Shown: in pieces, positions 34,947 to 43,818 of the stretch | Numbering within the stretch: position 1 is the stretch's first letter | Layout of the letters: every line of letters begins with the position of its first letter | Source: JAVWMQ01 sp036646055 | GTDB lineage: Bacteria > Bacillota > Clostridia > Peptostreptococcales > Anaerovoracaceae | Assembly: GCA_036646055.1 (NCBI GenBank) | Contig: JAVXMY010000004.1 | Coordinates: 62,001-126,000, forward strand | Direction of reading: 5' to 3' | Length of the DNA: 64,000 nt | The notes under the pieces: generated by a model | What the model saw: the letters and a program-made list of their open reading frames with translations, nothing else | What the model was told of the DNA's origin: nothing | The model's database searches: none | Program-made: the position numbers and the translations under genes

Positions 34947-35654
34947 TTGAGTATACATATTGGAGCAAAAAGCAAAAAAGAAATTGCAGAAACTGTATTA
35001 ATGCCTGGAGATCCTCTTCGTGCTAAGCATATTGCAGAAAACTATTTAGAAGAACCTAAATTATATACAAATGTTAGAAACATGCTAGGATATACTGGCA
35101 GATACAAAGGAGTACCAGTTTCAGTACAAGGATCTGGTATGGGTATGCCTTCTATGGGGATTTATTCATGGGAGTTAATCACTGAATATGACGTACAGAA
35201 TATTATTAGAGTTGGAACTTGCGGAGCATTTCATGAAAAAGCTAAACTAAAGGATATTATTTTAGCCGTTTCTGCATCAACTGATTCTAACTATAGACAT
35301 GCCTTTGAAGTACCAAATGGCTACGCACCTCACGCAAGCTGGTCACTTCTAAAAAAAGCTATTGAAGTTGGTAATGAAATCAATATCCCATTAAATCCTG
35401 GTGGAATTGTTAGTTGTGATGTTTTTTACGAAACAAATCCTAACTGGTGGAAAGACTGGTCTAAAATGGGCGTTCTTGGAGTTGAAATGGAAGCTGCAGC
35501 CTTATATATGAATGCGGCCTACCACAATATAAACGCCTTGGCATTAATGACAGTAACAGATCACTTCGTTACTGGGGAAAAACTAACAACTGAAGAACGT
35601 TTAACTGCAAATAGTGATATGATTAAATATGCACTTGAAATTGCTGTAAAATAA
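34947..35654 (+). CDS. deoD: Purine-nucleoside phosphorylase, DeoD type
   Basis: 235 aa. Phosphorolytic cleavage of purine (deoxy)nucleosides to base and (deoxy)ribose 1-phosphate. MPGDPLRAK (phosphate site), GSGMGMPSMGIY, RVGTCGAF, and GVEMEAAALYMNA (ribose site) with TVTDH near the end are all canonical for the hexameric DeoD group. The start is a TTG with AAAGGGA seven bases before it; the resulting MSIHIGAK start fits the family. Monocistronic. Confidence 0.96.
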   Translation: MSIHIGAKSKKEIAETVLMPGDPLRAKHIAENYLEEPKLYTNVRNMLGYTGRYKGVPVSVQGSGMGMPSMGIYSWELITEYDVQNIIRVGTCGAFHEKAKLKDIILAVSASTDSNYRHAFEVPNGYAPHASWSLLKKAIEVGNEINIPLNPGGIVSCDVFYETNPNWWKDWSKMGVLGVEMEAAALYMNAAYHNINALALMTVTDHFVTGEKLTTEERLTANSDMIKYALEIAVK

Positions 35655-35657
35655 CAT

Positions 35658-35693
35658 AAAAAAAGAGGATGTAAGAGATACATCCTCTTTTTT
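35658..35693. terminator. Bidirectional terminator between deoD and the SulP gene
   Basis: AAAAGAGGATGTA / TACATCCTCTTTT, 13-bp stem with a 5-nt loop and T runs on both strands. Confidence 0.92.
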
Positions 35694-37329
35694 ATAAATC
35701 ATGTGCATGTACAATTGCATGTTCAGCAGAATCAAATACATGATCCCTACCAATTCTATCAAGTATACCTGCTCTATCTAAGTCAGTTAAAACTTTTGGT
35801 TGAGCACTAGTAATCATAATTTCTACATTTTGTTCTTCAAGTTCATCAAGAAGTTCGATAAGTCCCTGAAGACCAGATAAATCTATTACTGGCACTCCTC
35901 TCATGGATAAAATAAGTGTATTAGTATATCCAAGTTTAAATAACTGTTCATTTAACTTTTCTACAACAGCGAAGAAAATAGTACCAGTTAAATATGCGAT
36001 TCTAACCTTTTCATCAACCTTAGGAATACTAAATCCTGCAGCCTCAAGTTTATCTCCATCAATTTCTGCAATATTAATTTCTATGTCTGCAATCTTAACA
36101 ACTATTAGGAATGATGAGAATGCAACACCAATAATAATTGCCTGTGTTAAGTCAAGAAGCACAGTAGCAACCATGGTAATAACAAACTTTGAAATACCAC
36201 TCTTAAATTTATGACTAAATATAAAGTTAATGTTTTCCCAGTCGTTCATTCTCCATGCAGTAATAATTAGAACCCCTGCAAGAGCTGAAAGAGGAATAGC
36301 TGACATAATAGGAGCCAGAATAAACATAGACATTAGTAAAAAAACCGAATGAAACATTCCAGCAAGTCTAGTCTCTCCCCCTGCTTTAATTTCAACACTA
36401 GTTCTAGCAATAGCTGCAGTAGCAGGAACCCCACCAAGAAGTGGAATAACAATATTACCAACACCTTGTGCAACCAGTTCTCTATCTCCATTCATCTTTT
36501 CCTTCTTCAGTTTACCAGCTGAAGCACCACATAATAGACTTTCAATCATAGCAAGTGCTGCAATAGATAAAGCCGGAACGAAAAAGTCCCAGAAATTTAC
36601 CCAAGGAATTTCAAATACAGATAGTCTTTCGTCTAAAAAAATCGTCTTAGGAATTTCTCCAACAACAGCAACATCAAACCTAAGAACTGCATTTAATCCT
36701 AGTACAACTATCAAAGCAAGTAATGATGAAGGTAAAATATTATTTAACTTCTTAGGCCAAACAATCATAATTGCCATAACCAAAAACCCAAAAAGCATAC
36801 TATGCCAATCAGGATTAAATCCATCAGTAAAATATGAAATAACCTTACTAATTGCCAAATTGCCTTGTGAAGTCACCCCAAACAAATTGTCTAATTGGCC
36901 AAGGGCAATAATTATAGCAATCCCTGAAGTAAACCCTGTAATAACTGATGATGGGATAAAGGAAATAATTTTACCAACTTTTAAAATACCTGCAACAAGC
37001 AAAATAATTCCCGCAAAAAAACAAGCTATTAAAATACCTTGCATCCCAAACTTTGCAGATAGAGTTACTAATATAGCCGTCATAGCCCCTGTTGGACCAG
37101 ACACCTGAAACGAAGCACCAGAAAGTGCACCAATTACAATACCAGCAACAATAGCAGTAACAAGACCCGCAGCTGCAGTAGCCACAGAACTCACACCAAA
37201 TGCCAATGCCAGTGGCAATGCCACAGCAGCAACAGTTAGCCCCGCCATTATATCTTTCGATAATTTCTTTCCATTATAACCTTTAAATTCTCTAGATAAA
37301 TCCTTTTTAAAATCACTTATTAAATTCAT
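35692..37329 (-). CDS. SulP/SLC26-family anion transporter with STAS domain
   Basis: 545 aa. Ten or more hydrophobic helices cover about 25-410, with the SulP signature region DIMAGLTVAAVALPLALAFG and FQVSGPTGAMTAILV. A C-terminal STAS domain (about 430-540) has LILSMRGVPVIDLSGLQGL. SulP proteins carry sulphate, bicarbonate, dicarboxylates or other anions; this one cannot be assigned. It follows the Usp-like gene by 36 bp and likely shares its promoter, suggesting the small protein modulates the transporter. AAGGGAAGG precedes the ATG. Confidence 0.92.
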   Translation of the reverse strand: MNLISDFKKDLSREFKGYNGKKLSKDIMAGLTVAAVALPLALAFGVSSVATAAAGLVTAIVAGIVIGALSGASFQVSGPTGAMTAILVTLSAKFGMQGILIACFFAGIILLVAGILKVGKIISFIPSSVITGFTSGIAIIIALGQLDNLFGVTSQGNLAISKVISYFTDGFNPDWHSMLFGFLVMAIMIVWPKKLNNILPSSLLALIVVLGLNAVLRFDVAVVGEIPKTIFLDERLSVFEIPWVNFWDFFVPALSIAALAMIESLLCGASAGKLKKEKMNGDRELVAQGVGNIVIPLLGGVPATAAIARTSVEIKAGGETRLAGMFHSVFLLMSMFILAPIMSAIPLSALAGVLIITAWRMNDWENINFIFSHKFKSGISKFVITMVATVLLDLTQAIIIGVAFSSFLIVVKIADIEINIAEIDGDKLEAAGFSIPKVDEKVRIAYLTGTIFFAVVEKLNEQLFKLGYTNTLILSMRGVPVIDLSGLQGLIELLDELEEQNVEIMITSAQPKVLTDLDRAGILDRIGRDHVFDSAEHAIVHAHDL

Positions 37330-37365
37330 TTATTCCTTCCCTTTGTTTAAAAAAATAGCCTAACC

Positions 37366-37734
37366 TCATAACGGAACAACATTAATCATAGACTCTTTAA
37401 GTTTGCCTTTAAGACCATTAACCACATTGTGACTCATCATCTCCTTAGTCTCACCTAAAACCAGTTGGTCAATATTGTTCTTTTGGCACATATCAACTAA
37501 GGTAGAAACAATATTATTGGATCTAACCACAGTCAAATTTGCACCACACTCTAGTGCCTTTTCATATAAATATTCAAGAGCATCTCCCTCTTCCGATTTA
37601 CCCATTAAACTAAACTCATAATGAGCAATATGTATAATTAGAAGATTGCTATCTTCGTCCATAAGTAAATTCCTACCATAGTCAATTAGTCTATCACAGT
37701 TTTTTTGTGACGTTACACAAACCATTATATTCAT
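37366..37734 (-). CDS. Universal stress protein (UspA)-like protein
   Basis: 122 aa. One Rossmann-like domain: NIMVCVTSQKNCDRLIDYG strand-helix, LLIIHIAH, and IDQLVLGETKEMM near the end. The nucleotide-phosphate motif G-x2-G-x9-G-S/T is not clear, so it is probably not an ATP-binding Usp; it resembles the Usp part of KdpD. Gene order with SulP suggests a regulatory partner. AAAGGAAAG precedes the ATG. Confidence 0.7.
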   Translation of the reverse strand: MNIMVCVTSQKNCDRLIDYGRNLLMDEDSNLLIIHIAHYEFSLMGKSEEGDALEYLYEKALECGANLTVVRSNNIVSTLVDMCQKNNIDQLVLGETKEMMSHNVVNGLKGKLKESMINVVPL

Positions 37735-37769
37735 AAATACTTTCCTTTCATATAAAAAGCTACCTAAAT

Positions 37770-37798
37770 AGTATACACCTATTTAACTCAAAAATCAA
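37770..37798 (-). promoter_or_regulatory. Promoter of the Usp-SulP operon
   Basis: Minus strand TTGATT (37793-37798), 17-bp spacer, TATACT (37770-37775). Confidence 0.8.
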
Positions 37799-37803
37799 AT
37801 TAT

Positions 37804-37822
37804 GGCAAAACTCTCTCATCCC
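37804..37822 (-). repeat. 19-bp intergenic motif, copy 2
   Basis: Minus strand GGGATGAGAGAGTTTTGCC, one mismatch from the copy at 23331-23349. It lies 5 bp upstream of the -35 box of the Usp-SulP promoter. Confidence 0.6.
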
Positions 37823-37849
37823 ACTATATCTCTTCGTTATAGAAAATAA

Positions 37850-37905
37850 AAAAACCAGCCATCTGATAAAGTCCCAAAGGAACATATCAGATTAAGCTGG
37901 TTTTT
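37850..37905 (-). terminator. Terminator after the YfcC-family gene
   Basis: Minus strand long stem pairing AAAACCAGC-ATCTGATA with TATCAGAT-GCTGGTTTT and ending in a T7 run. Confidence 0.9.
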
Positions 37906-37916
37906 GAAGTTTTAAA

Positions 37917-39449
37917 TTACATAGACATGTTAGCCTGAATTAATAGAATTATTGTCGCAAATACAGCGATAATACCCATCAAAGGCATAACAAACTTAAG
38001 CCATTTATCATATGTAACCTGAACTAAGTCTAATGTAGCTAAGATAAGTCCTGTAGGTGTGATAAATGAAATTAATCCAAGACCAAAGATATAAGCAGAA
38101 ATGATTACATCTCTTGGTAGACCAACTGTATCAGCAAGTGGCGCGATAATTGGAATAGATAATACCGCTAGACCTGAAGATGAGTTGATAAAGAATCCTA
38201 ATATAACGAAGATTAACATCATTAATACGATGAAAATATTGTGGTTCATACCTTCAACTAATGAAGATAAGTTGTAAAGAATTGAGTCTGAAATCTTTCC
38301 GTTTTCAAGAATAACATTAACTCCACGAGCAATACCACAAACTAGTGCAACACCAATAAGTTCTCCTGCTCCTGTAATAAAGCTTGAAACGAATTCTTTT
38401 TCTCCAACTCTTAGAAGAATTCCGATAATAACAGCTGAAACTAGGAATAAAGCAGTCATTTCTCCGAACCACCATCCCTGCTTAGCAACTCCCCAAACCA
38501 TTACAACGAATGTAGCTAGGAATAATAATAAAGCAATTTTGTATCCAAGTGTTAGTGCTGGAGCTTCGCCCTGCTGTGCATACTTAACCTTAATCTTTTC
38601 GTTATCTTCATAGATGTATGATAACTTAGGATCTCTCTGTACTCTCTTAGCATATCTCATAATATAGATAATAGTAATAATAGTACCACCGATTAGTCCG
38701 ATTAGTCTAAATATCATACCTTCCATGAAACTGATACCAGCAGCATTTGATGCGATAACAGCTGAGAATGGATTAACTGTTGAGAACATTGTACCAATTG
38801 AAGAACCCATGTAAATAGCTGCGATACATATTAATGCATCGTACTTGGCCGCTAAGAATACAGGTATTAAAATTGGATATAAAGCAATGGTTTCTTCTGC
38901 TAAACCAAAGGTTGTACCTCCTAATGAAATTAAGAAAGTAACAAAGATAATAAGAATATATTCTCTACCCTTTGTTGCCCTTGATAATGCTCCGATACCA
39001 GCACTAAATGCTCCTGAAGAGTTAAGCACTCCTACAATACCACCAATAACAAAGATAAATAACATAATACCAATTACATCATATACCCCTGTAATTGGAG
39101 CCATAATAAATGCTCCTAATCCCTGTGGTGCTGCTTTTAACTTTTCGTAAGAATTTGGAACACCAATAGCTTTGTTGATACTTCCATCTTCAAACTTCTC
39201 GATGTCAGTTGTAACATCAAGTTTATCTAAAGTTTCCTGAGTTCCTGGTAGAATCTCAGTTTTTCCATCTGGTGCTGTAAGTGTAAACTCATGTGCACCT
39301 GTGCCGCCCGCATCATACTGTAGCTTTGCGTATGAACCTGCTGGAATTATATATGTTAAAGCACATGCTATTGCTAAAACAATAAATAAAACTGTAAACG
39401 CAGTCGGGAACGACAATTTTTTCTTTTTCTTTTCAATAGAATTTGTCAT
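37917..39449 (-). CDS. YfcC-family (C4-dicarboxylate anaerobic carrier-like) transporter
   Basis: 510 aa polytopic membrane protein. The first helix FTVLFIVLAIACALTYIIPAG is followed by a large polar loop (about 40-110) and then 10-11 helices, with GGTTFGLAEETIALYPIL, the SSIGTMFSTVNPFS re-entrant loop and FFINSSSGLAVLSIPIIAPL typical of the DcuC/YfcC group. Members move arginine/ornithine, other amino acids or peptides; the substrate is undetermined. AGGAGG precedes the ATG. Single-gene unit with its own promoter and terminator. Confidence 0.87.
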   Translation of the reverse strand: MTNSIEKKKKKLSFPTAFTVLFIVLAIACALTYIIPAGSYAKLQYDAGGTGAHEFTLTAPDGKTEILPGTQETLDKLDVTTDIEKFEDGSINKAIGVPNSYEKLKAAPQGLGAFIMAPITGVYDVIGIMLFIFVIGGIVGVLNSSGAFSAGIGALSRATKGREYILIIFVTFLISLGGTTFGLAEETIALYPILIPVFLAAKYDALICIAAIYMGSSIGTMFSTVNPFSAVIASNAAGISFMEGMIFRLIGLIGGTIITIIYIMRYAKRVQRDPKLSYIYEDNEKIKVKYAQQGEAPALTLGYKIALLLFLATFVVMVWGVAKQGWWFGEMTALFLVSAVIIGILLRVGEKEFVSSFITGAGELIGVALVCGIARGVNVILENGKISDSILYNLSSLVEGMNHNIFIVLMMLIFVILGFFINSSSGLAVLSIPIIAPLADTVGLPRDVIISAYIFGLGLISFITPTGLILATLDLVQVTYDKWLKFVMPLMGIIAVFATIILLIQANMSM

Positions 39450-39502
39450 TTCTTCCTCCTAAAATATCTATAAAAATTCCTGTGTAAAAATACACTCTAT
39501 AT

Positions 39503-39530
39503 ATTATATATCTTTTTTGTCACATTTCAA
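39503..39530 (-). promoter_or_regulatory. Promoter of the YfcC-family gene
   Basis: Minus strand TTGAAA (39525-39530), 16-bp spacer, TATAAT (39503-39508). Confidence 0.75.
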
Positions 39531-39592
39531 GTAAAAACACTTTACAGCAAGATTTTTTTCTAAATATTATGCTCTTTTATTGTCAACGCAAC

Positions 39593-39630
39593 AAAAAAAA
39601 GAGTGGTATTTGTTATTTAACCACTCTTTT
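39593..39630 (-). terminator. Terminator after the DUF445 gene
   Basis: Minus strand AAAAGAGTGGT / ACCACTCTTTT stem followed by a T8 run. Confidence 0.92.
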
Positions 39631-39643
39631 GCAAATATTGTGC

Positions 39644-40540
39644 TTATGCAAATATCATGATAATTCCTAGTATGAAACCTATTAAAGCACCAAGATTAAC
39701 TATAGCATTTAACTCTTTTTTCATAAAGGAAAGTAATAGGTTTTCAACATCTAATAAATCCATCTGACATATTTTTTCTTCTACCATATTGCTAATATCT
39801 ATAGTATGTAAAACAGATTCAAGCTTATTATTTATAAACTTTTCATAAACATTAACTGCTAAATCAGAAATATTTTCGTCTAGATTAGGGAATGGTTCTC
39901 TGATTTTACAAACCCTTTCTTCTCTTAATGCTAATATTTCATTGTCTACGCCATGACGTATTATTAACTTTCCGTTACTGTTTATATATTCATTAATTTC
40001 ATTTGCAATAGGATCTATAAATGAGTTAATTAAATCTTCATTAATAAACATTCCGATCATTTCACCTTTTACTTTGTTGTTTATTGCATTAGAAACTTTG
40101 TTTGCTACTACATTCCCTATGTTTACCGATAATACTTTATTGTAAACTTTATCAGTAATTAACTGGGATATTTTAATAGTTTTAATATTTAAATCTTCTT
40201 CAGATATGTATTCCAACAGTTTTTCATCAACAGTTAATGAAGGATCCTTCGTAAATTTAATTAAAGCCTTAGCTTCTTCTCCAACCTTCTCTTTAAGCTT
40301 ATCAGATAACAGTGTATTTTTTAAATCATCTGCTGTTAATAGTTCTGATCCTACTGCATCTCCAATAGCCTTAGCCATAGAATCTCTTCTTTTTGGAATA
40401 ATACCTGGTGTAAAGGGTACTTTGAACTTACCAATATATATTGGCTTAAGTGGTCGAAAAAGCATTTTAACTGCAATAAAGTTAGTGCAATATCCAATAA
40501 TTGCACCAATAATTGGGCCCAAAATAATATTTAAACTCAT
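39644..40540 (-). CDS. DUF445-family membrane protein
   Basis: 298 aa from ATG 40540 (AAGGAGG in front; an upstream start at 40564 has none). One N-terminal helix with the family signature GAIIGYCTNFIAVKMLFRPLKP, then KVPFTPGIIPKRRDSMAKAIGDAVG, a mostly helical soluble middle, and a second hydrophobic helix at the C-terminus (LGALIGFILGIIMIF). The family (YheB/Ctha relatives) has no established biochemical role; in Bacillus it is linked to cell-envelope or sporulation contexts. A strong hairpin precedes it. Confidence 0.88.
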   Translation of the reverse strand: MSLNIILGPIIGAIIGYCTNFIAVKMLFRPLKPIYIGKFKVPFTPGIIPKRRDSMAKAIGDAVGSELLTADDLKNTLLSDKLKEKVGEEAKALIKFTKDPSLTVDEKLLEYISEEDLNIKTIKISQLITDKVYNKVLSVNIGNVVANKVSNAINNKVKGEMIGMFINEDLINSFIDPIANEINEYINSNGKLIIRHGVDNEILALREERVCKIREPFPNLDENISDLAVNVYEKFINNKLESVLHTIDISNMVEEKICQMDLLDVENLLLSFMKKELNAIVNLGALIGFILGIIMIFA

Positions 40541-40566
40541 TATTATCCTCCTTGTAATTAACAAAG

Positions 40567-40597
40567 TACAAAGCTAGCATGATTTGCTAGCTTTGTA
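40567..40597. terminator. Hairpin between the deacetylase and DUF445 genes
   Basis: TACAAAGCTAGC / GCTAGCTTTGTA, a perfect 12-bp stem with a 7-nt loop, after the deacetylase stop. The T tract on the minus strand is poor, so termination may be partial. Confidence 0.6.
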
Positions 40598-40609
40598 AAA
40601 CTTAAATTT

Positions 40610-42082
40610 TTATTTATCCTTCTTAGAATCTTCACCATAGAAGTAGTTATAACCATAGAATTTTGGAACTGAAGGATCTTCTCCATATTTATATGCAAGT
40701 AACTCAGAAACTGTAACAGTCTGATATCCCTGTTCCTTTAACCATGGAAGAATTAATTCCATAGAATCGGCTGAAGGTTGATGAATAGAATGAAGTAAAA
40801 CTACTCTACCATCTAAAGTCTTCTGACTTTTAATAACCTTGAATATAGCATCCTTATTTCTAGACTTCCAGTCTAGAGTATCAACTGACCATAAAATACC
40901 AGATTTATTAAATATCTTATCTGTCTTTTCGTTACCATTACCATAAGGAGGTCTATAAAGAGTTGGTACAAATCCGGTAATCTTCTTAATGGCCGCATCA
41001 GTCTTATCGTTTTCAACCTTTATCTGCGCATCAGATAATGTGAATAAGTTTGGATGACTCCAGCTATGAGAAGCAATTTCACATCCAATAGCCATTTTTC
41101 TCTTAAGAATTTTATCTGCATCTTTAACATTAGCAACATTTTGTCCTAATTCGAAATAAGTAGCAACAGCATTATATTTTTCAAGAGAATCTATAATCTG
41201 ATCTGAAGTTTTAGGTCCTGGACCATCATCAAATGTTATAGCAACCATTGGTTTATTTGGATCAATATTTCTTGGATTAATTTTATCTCTTAAAATACCA
41301 TCTAAATCATCATTTGATAAATCAACAACAATTGCTCCTTTGGAAAGATCTAAAATTGAACCTGCATCGAAGTAAACCTTAGCCCCCTTCTCTGTAAATA
41401 CCATTTTTTCAGTAAAGTCACTATCATTAGCAATGTAAGACTTGTACTTACTCTTTAGATCATCACCATATTCTTCTTTAACCTTATCAGTTAAGATTTT
41501 AGTTATTTTTTCTTTGTAGCCATTTTCAAAAGCCATAATAGGTAAAATCTCTCCACCGTTTTCAGCATTAAAGTTTACCGCTTTAACCTTTTCTGAAACA
41601 AGATCCATATTCCCATCTTTGTTTTCTTGCTTAACAGTAGTATACATAGCTACGCCCATAGTATTCTTATCACTCTTGTAACTCTGATATCCTGCAAAGA
41701 ATCCGTTTTTGCTGTCTTTTGCAGAACCGCCATAGTTACTTTCAAAAGCACTCTTCTCTGAGTTTACAAAATCAGTAAGTTTTTTTGTTACAGCTTTACT
41801 TGAAAGCTTAGGCATATCAGTTGCAACAGAGTTTGGTTCTCCATACTTAAATTCTTCTACAGAATCACCTGTGGCATTATCAGCCTTTACAGTGCTAAAA
41901 TAATCCTTTGCATAACCTTCAAATGAACCCTCACTATCATAAGTATCTCTACCTAGGTGTTTGGCAACAACGAAACCACCTGCAGCAAGTGCAACAATAA
42001 TTACACAAATAAATACAAATCTTCCAACACCTTTATATTTCTTTTTCTTACGTTTAACTGTAAATTTCTTATTAGTTCTCAT
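40610..42082 (-). CDS. Membrane-anchored polysaccharide deacetylase
   Basis: 490 aa. A Lys/Arg-rich cytoplasmic N-terminus and one transmembrane anchor (about 21-40) precede an RsiV/DUF4163-like domain (about 90-260) and a NodB deacetylase domain. All five NodB motifs are present: TFDDGP (283-288), HSWSH (339-343), RPPYG, DTLDW and LHSIH. It would remove N-acetyl groups from peptidoglycan or another surface polysaccharide outside the membrane, as PgdA does, and so affect lysozyme sensitivity. AAGGGGAG precedes the ATG. It follows the SCIFF maturase by 35 bp. Confidence 0.92.
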   Translation of the reverse strand: MRTNKKFTVKRKKKKYKGVGRFVFICVIIVALAAGGFVVAKHLGRDTYDSEGSFEGYAKDYFSTVKADNATGDSVEEFKYGEPNSVATDMPKLSSKAVTKKLTDFVNSEKSAFESNYGGSAKDSKNGFFAGYQSYKSDKNTMGVAMYTTVKQENKDGNMDLVSEKVKAVNFNAENGGEILPIMAFENGYKEKITKILTDKVKEEYGDDLKSKYKSYIANDSDFTEKMVFTEKGAKVYFDAGSILDLSKGAIVVDLSNDDLDGILRDKINPRNIDPNKPMVAITFDDGPGPKTSDQIIDSLEKYNAVATYFELGQNVANVKDADKILKRKMAIGCEIASHSWSHPNLFTLSDAQIKVENDKTDAAIKKITGFVPTLYRPPYGNGNEKTDKIFNKSGILWSVDTLDWKSRNKDAIFKVIKSQKTLDGRVVLLHSIHQPSADSMELILPWLKEQGYQTVTVSELLAYKYGEDPSVPKFYGYNYFYGEDSKKDK

Positions 42083-42117
42083 AATTTCTCCCCTTTTTTT
42101 ATTAGATAGAATTTCTT

Positions 42118-43527
42118 TTACTTATAATCCATTGCAACCTTCATCATAATTGCACATTCAATACGTTTTTTATGTAGCTGGCATCCAAGGTCGTATACTC
42201 CCATTACACTACCAGTAGAGTAATATGCATTTGCAGCACATCCACCACTACAGTATAATTTTGCAAAGCAGTCTTTACATTCTTCGTGGGAATAAACATT
42301 ACATCCTTCGAATTCTTCCAAGCATATTTCGTTATCTATACCCTTAAATATATTTCCTAAACAATATTTTTTCTCCCCAACAAACTGATGGCAAGGGTAA
42401 ATATCACCTTTAGGCGTAATGGCTAAATATTCTGTCCCAACACCGCATCCAGAGATACGCTTTGACACACAAGGGCCACCTGTAAAATCAATAGTATAGT
42501 GATAAAATTTAAATGGATTGCCTTCTTTTTCTCTCTTAATCATTTCCTTGGCCAGTATTTCATATTGCTCCATTAAAATAGGTAAATCTTCCTCATGAAG
42601 AGCATAAGGTGCATCAGCCGGAGCAACAACAGGCTCCATAGAAAGTTCCTTAAACCCTTGGTTAGCCATATGAATAATGTCACTAGCAAATTCCTTATTA
42701 TATGCAGTATAAGTACCTCTCATATAATAATCCTTTTGCTCTCTCTTATCCACTAAATTCTTAAATTTATCAATAATTAAATCATATGTATCTTTACCAT
42801 CACGAGTCTTACGCATATTGTTATGAACAGTTGGATTACCGTCTAAACTAATAACCACATTGCTCATTTCCTTATTACAAAAATCAACAACCTCATCATC
42901 AAGAAGCACTCCATTGGTAGTCAAAGTAAATCTAAAGTTCTTGTTATATTTCTTCTCTAAACTTCTACCATAGGCAACCAGATCCTTTACCACCTGCCAG
43001 TTCAAAAGTGGCTCTCCACCAAAAAAGTCAACTTCCAAGTTCTTTCTATCTTTTGACTGTTCAATTAAAAAATCAAAAGCTCTCTTCCCTGTCTCATAGG
43101 ACATCATGCCCTTAGGCCCCTTATATTCGCCTTTGCCAGCAAAACAGTAGCCACAGTCCATATTACAATCGTGTGCCACATGAAGGCACATGGCCTTAAC
43201 AACCGATTGGTTCTTCTTCATCTTTGGAGCTAGGTCCTTAAAGTAATCCATGGAAAAAAGTTGCTCATCCCTGATTAACTCTTGGATGTCATTTATAGCC
43301 TCTAAGATATCTTCTCTAGTCTCGTCTTTGTAGTTATCAATTAAAGTATTAGCTATTCCTTCTTTCGTAACATCATCTATGTTCTTTAAATCATTGATCT
43401 TACCATCATTATAATTTGCATTAATTATCTCAATTATTTCGTAAACAAGTTCATCAACCTGATGTATTGATCCTGTATTATTATCTATAACAATATTAAA
43501 CCCATTAAGTCTATATTGATGTATCAT
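42118..43527 (-). CDS. scfB: SCIFF peptide maturase, radical SAM thioether-forming enzyme
   Basis: 469 aa from ATG 43527 (AAGGAATAAG upstream; a start at 43560 has no site). The N-terminal leader-binding region starts MIHQYRLNGFNIVID, as in CteB. The radical-SAM cluster is C121-x3-C125-x2-C128 (HDCNMDCGYCFAGKG). The C-terminal SPASM domain has the ligand cysteines GCGVG, YPCHQF, NVYSHEECKDC and YCSGGCAANAYY, ending LGC. Homologs install a Cys-to-Thr alpha-carbon thioether in the SCIFF peptide. No cluster ligand appears missing although its own substrate is altered. Confidence 0.95.
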   Translation of the reverse strand: MIHQYRLNGFNIVIDNNTGSIHQVDELVYEIIEIINANYNDGKINDLKNIDDVTKEGIANTLIDNYKDETREDILEAINDIQELIRDEQLFSMDYFKDLAPKMKKNQSVVKAMCLHVAHDCNMDCGYCFAGKGEYKGPKGMMSYETGKRAFDFLIEQSKDRKNLEVDFFGGEPLLNWQVVKDLVAYGRSLEKKYNKNFRFTLTTNGVLLDDEVVDFCNKEMSNVVISLDGNPTVHNNMRKTRDGKDTYDLIIDKFKNLVDKREQKDYYMRGTYTAYNKEFASDIIHMANQGFKELSMEPVVAPADAPYALHEEDLPILMEQYEILAKEMIKREKEGNPFKFYHYTIDFTGGPCVSKRISGCGVGTEYLAITPKGDIYPCHQFVGEKKYCLGNIFKGIDNEICLEEFEGCNVYSHEECKDCFAKLYCSGGCAANAYYSTGSVMGVYDLGCQLHKKRIECAIMMKVAMDYK

Positions 43528-43611
43528 CTTTCTTATTCCTTTTCTTGTTTCTTTTCCCATATTTCAACAAAAAGTCGCTAAACTAAATAGAATAGCGACT
43601 ATTATTAACTC

Positions 43612-43761
43612 TTATTTTTCTTTACACTGTTCGCACTGCTGATTAGCCACACTACATGAAGTCTTACTAGCTGACTGACATGAAGTCTGACATTCTCCAC
43701 AACCGCCAGTTTTCAAAGAATCTTTTAAGTTTCTTGTTGCAATTGTTTTAATTCTACTCAT
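43612..43761 (-). CDS. scfA: SCIFF ribosomal peptide precursor, variant lacking the usual crosslink residues
   Basis: 49 aa, read directly from the minus strand. The start MSRIKTIATRNLKDSLKTG is followed by GGCGECQTSCQSASKTSC and SVANQQCEQCKEK. GGAGG precedes the ATG. The SCIFF family usually has six Cys in about 45 residues. Cys are at 21, 24, 28, 36, 43 and 46. Position 32, normally Cys (SAC), is Ser, and position 37, normally Thr, is Ser; Cys46 is extra. In C. thermocellum CteA the characterised thioether joins Cys32 and Thr37. It is 84 bp upstream of its maturase. Confidence 0.95.
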   Translation of the reverse strand: MSRIKTIATRNLKDSLKTGGCGECQTSCQSASKTSCSVANQQCEQCKEK

Positions 43762-43789
43762 TGTTTTGCCTCCTTTTTTTAATCAATTT

Positions 43790-43818
43790 ATTTTATCAAA
43801 ATAACATTGGTTTGTCAA
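43790..43818 (-). promoter_or_regulatory. Promoter of the SCIFF operon
   Basis: Minus strand TTGACA (43813-43818), 17-bp spacer, TAAAAT (43790-43795): a near-consensus promoter. Confidence 0.85.
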
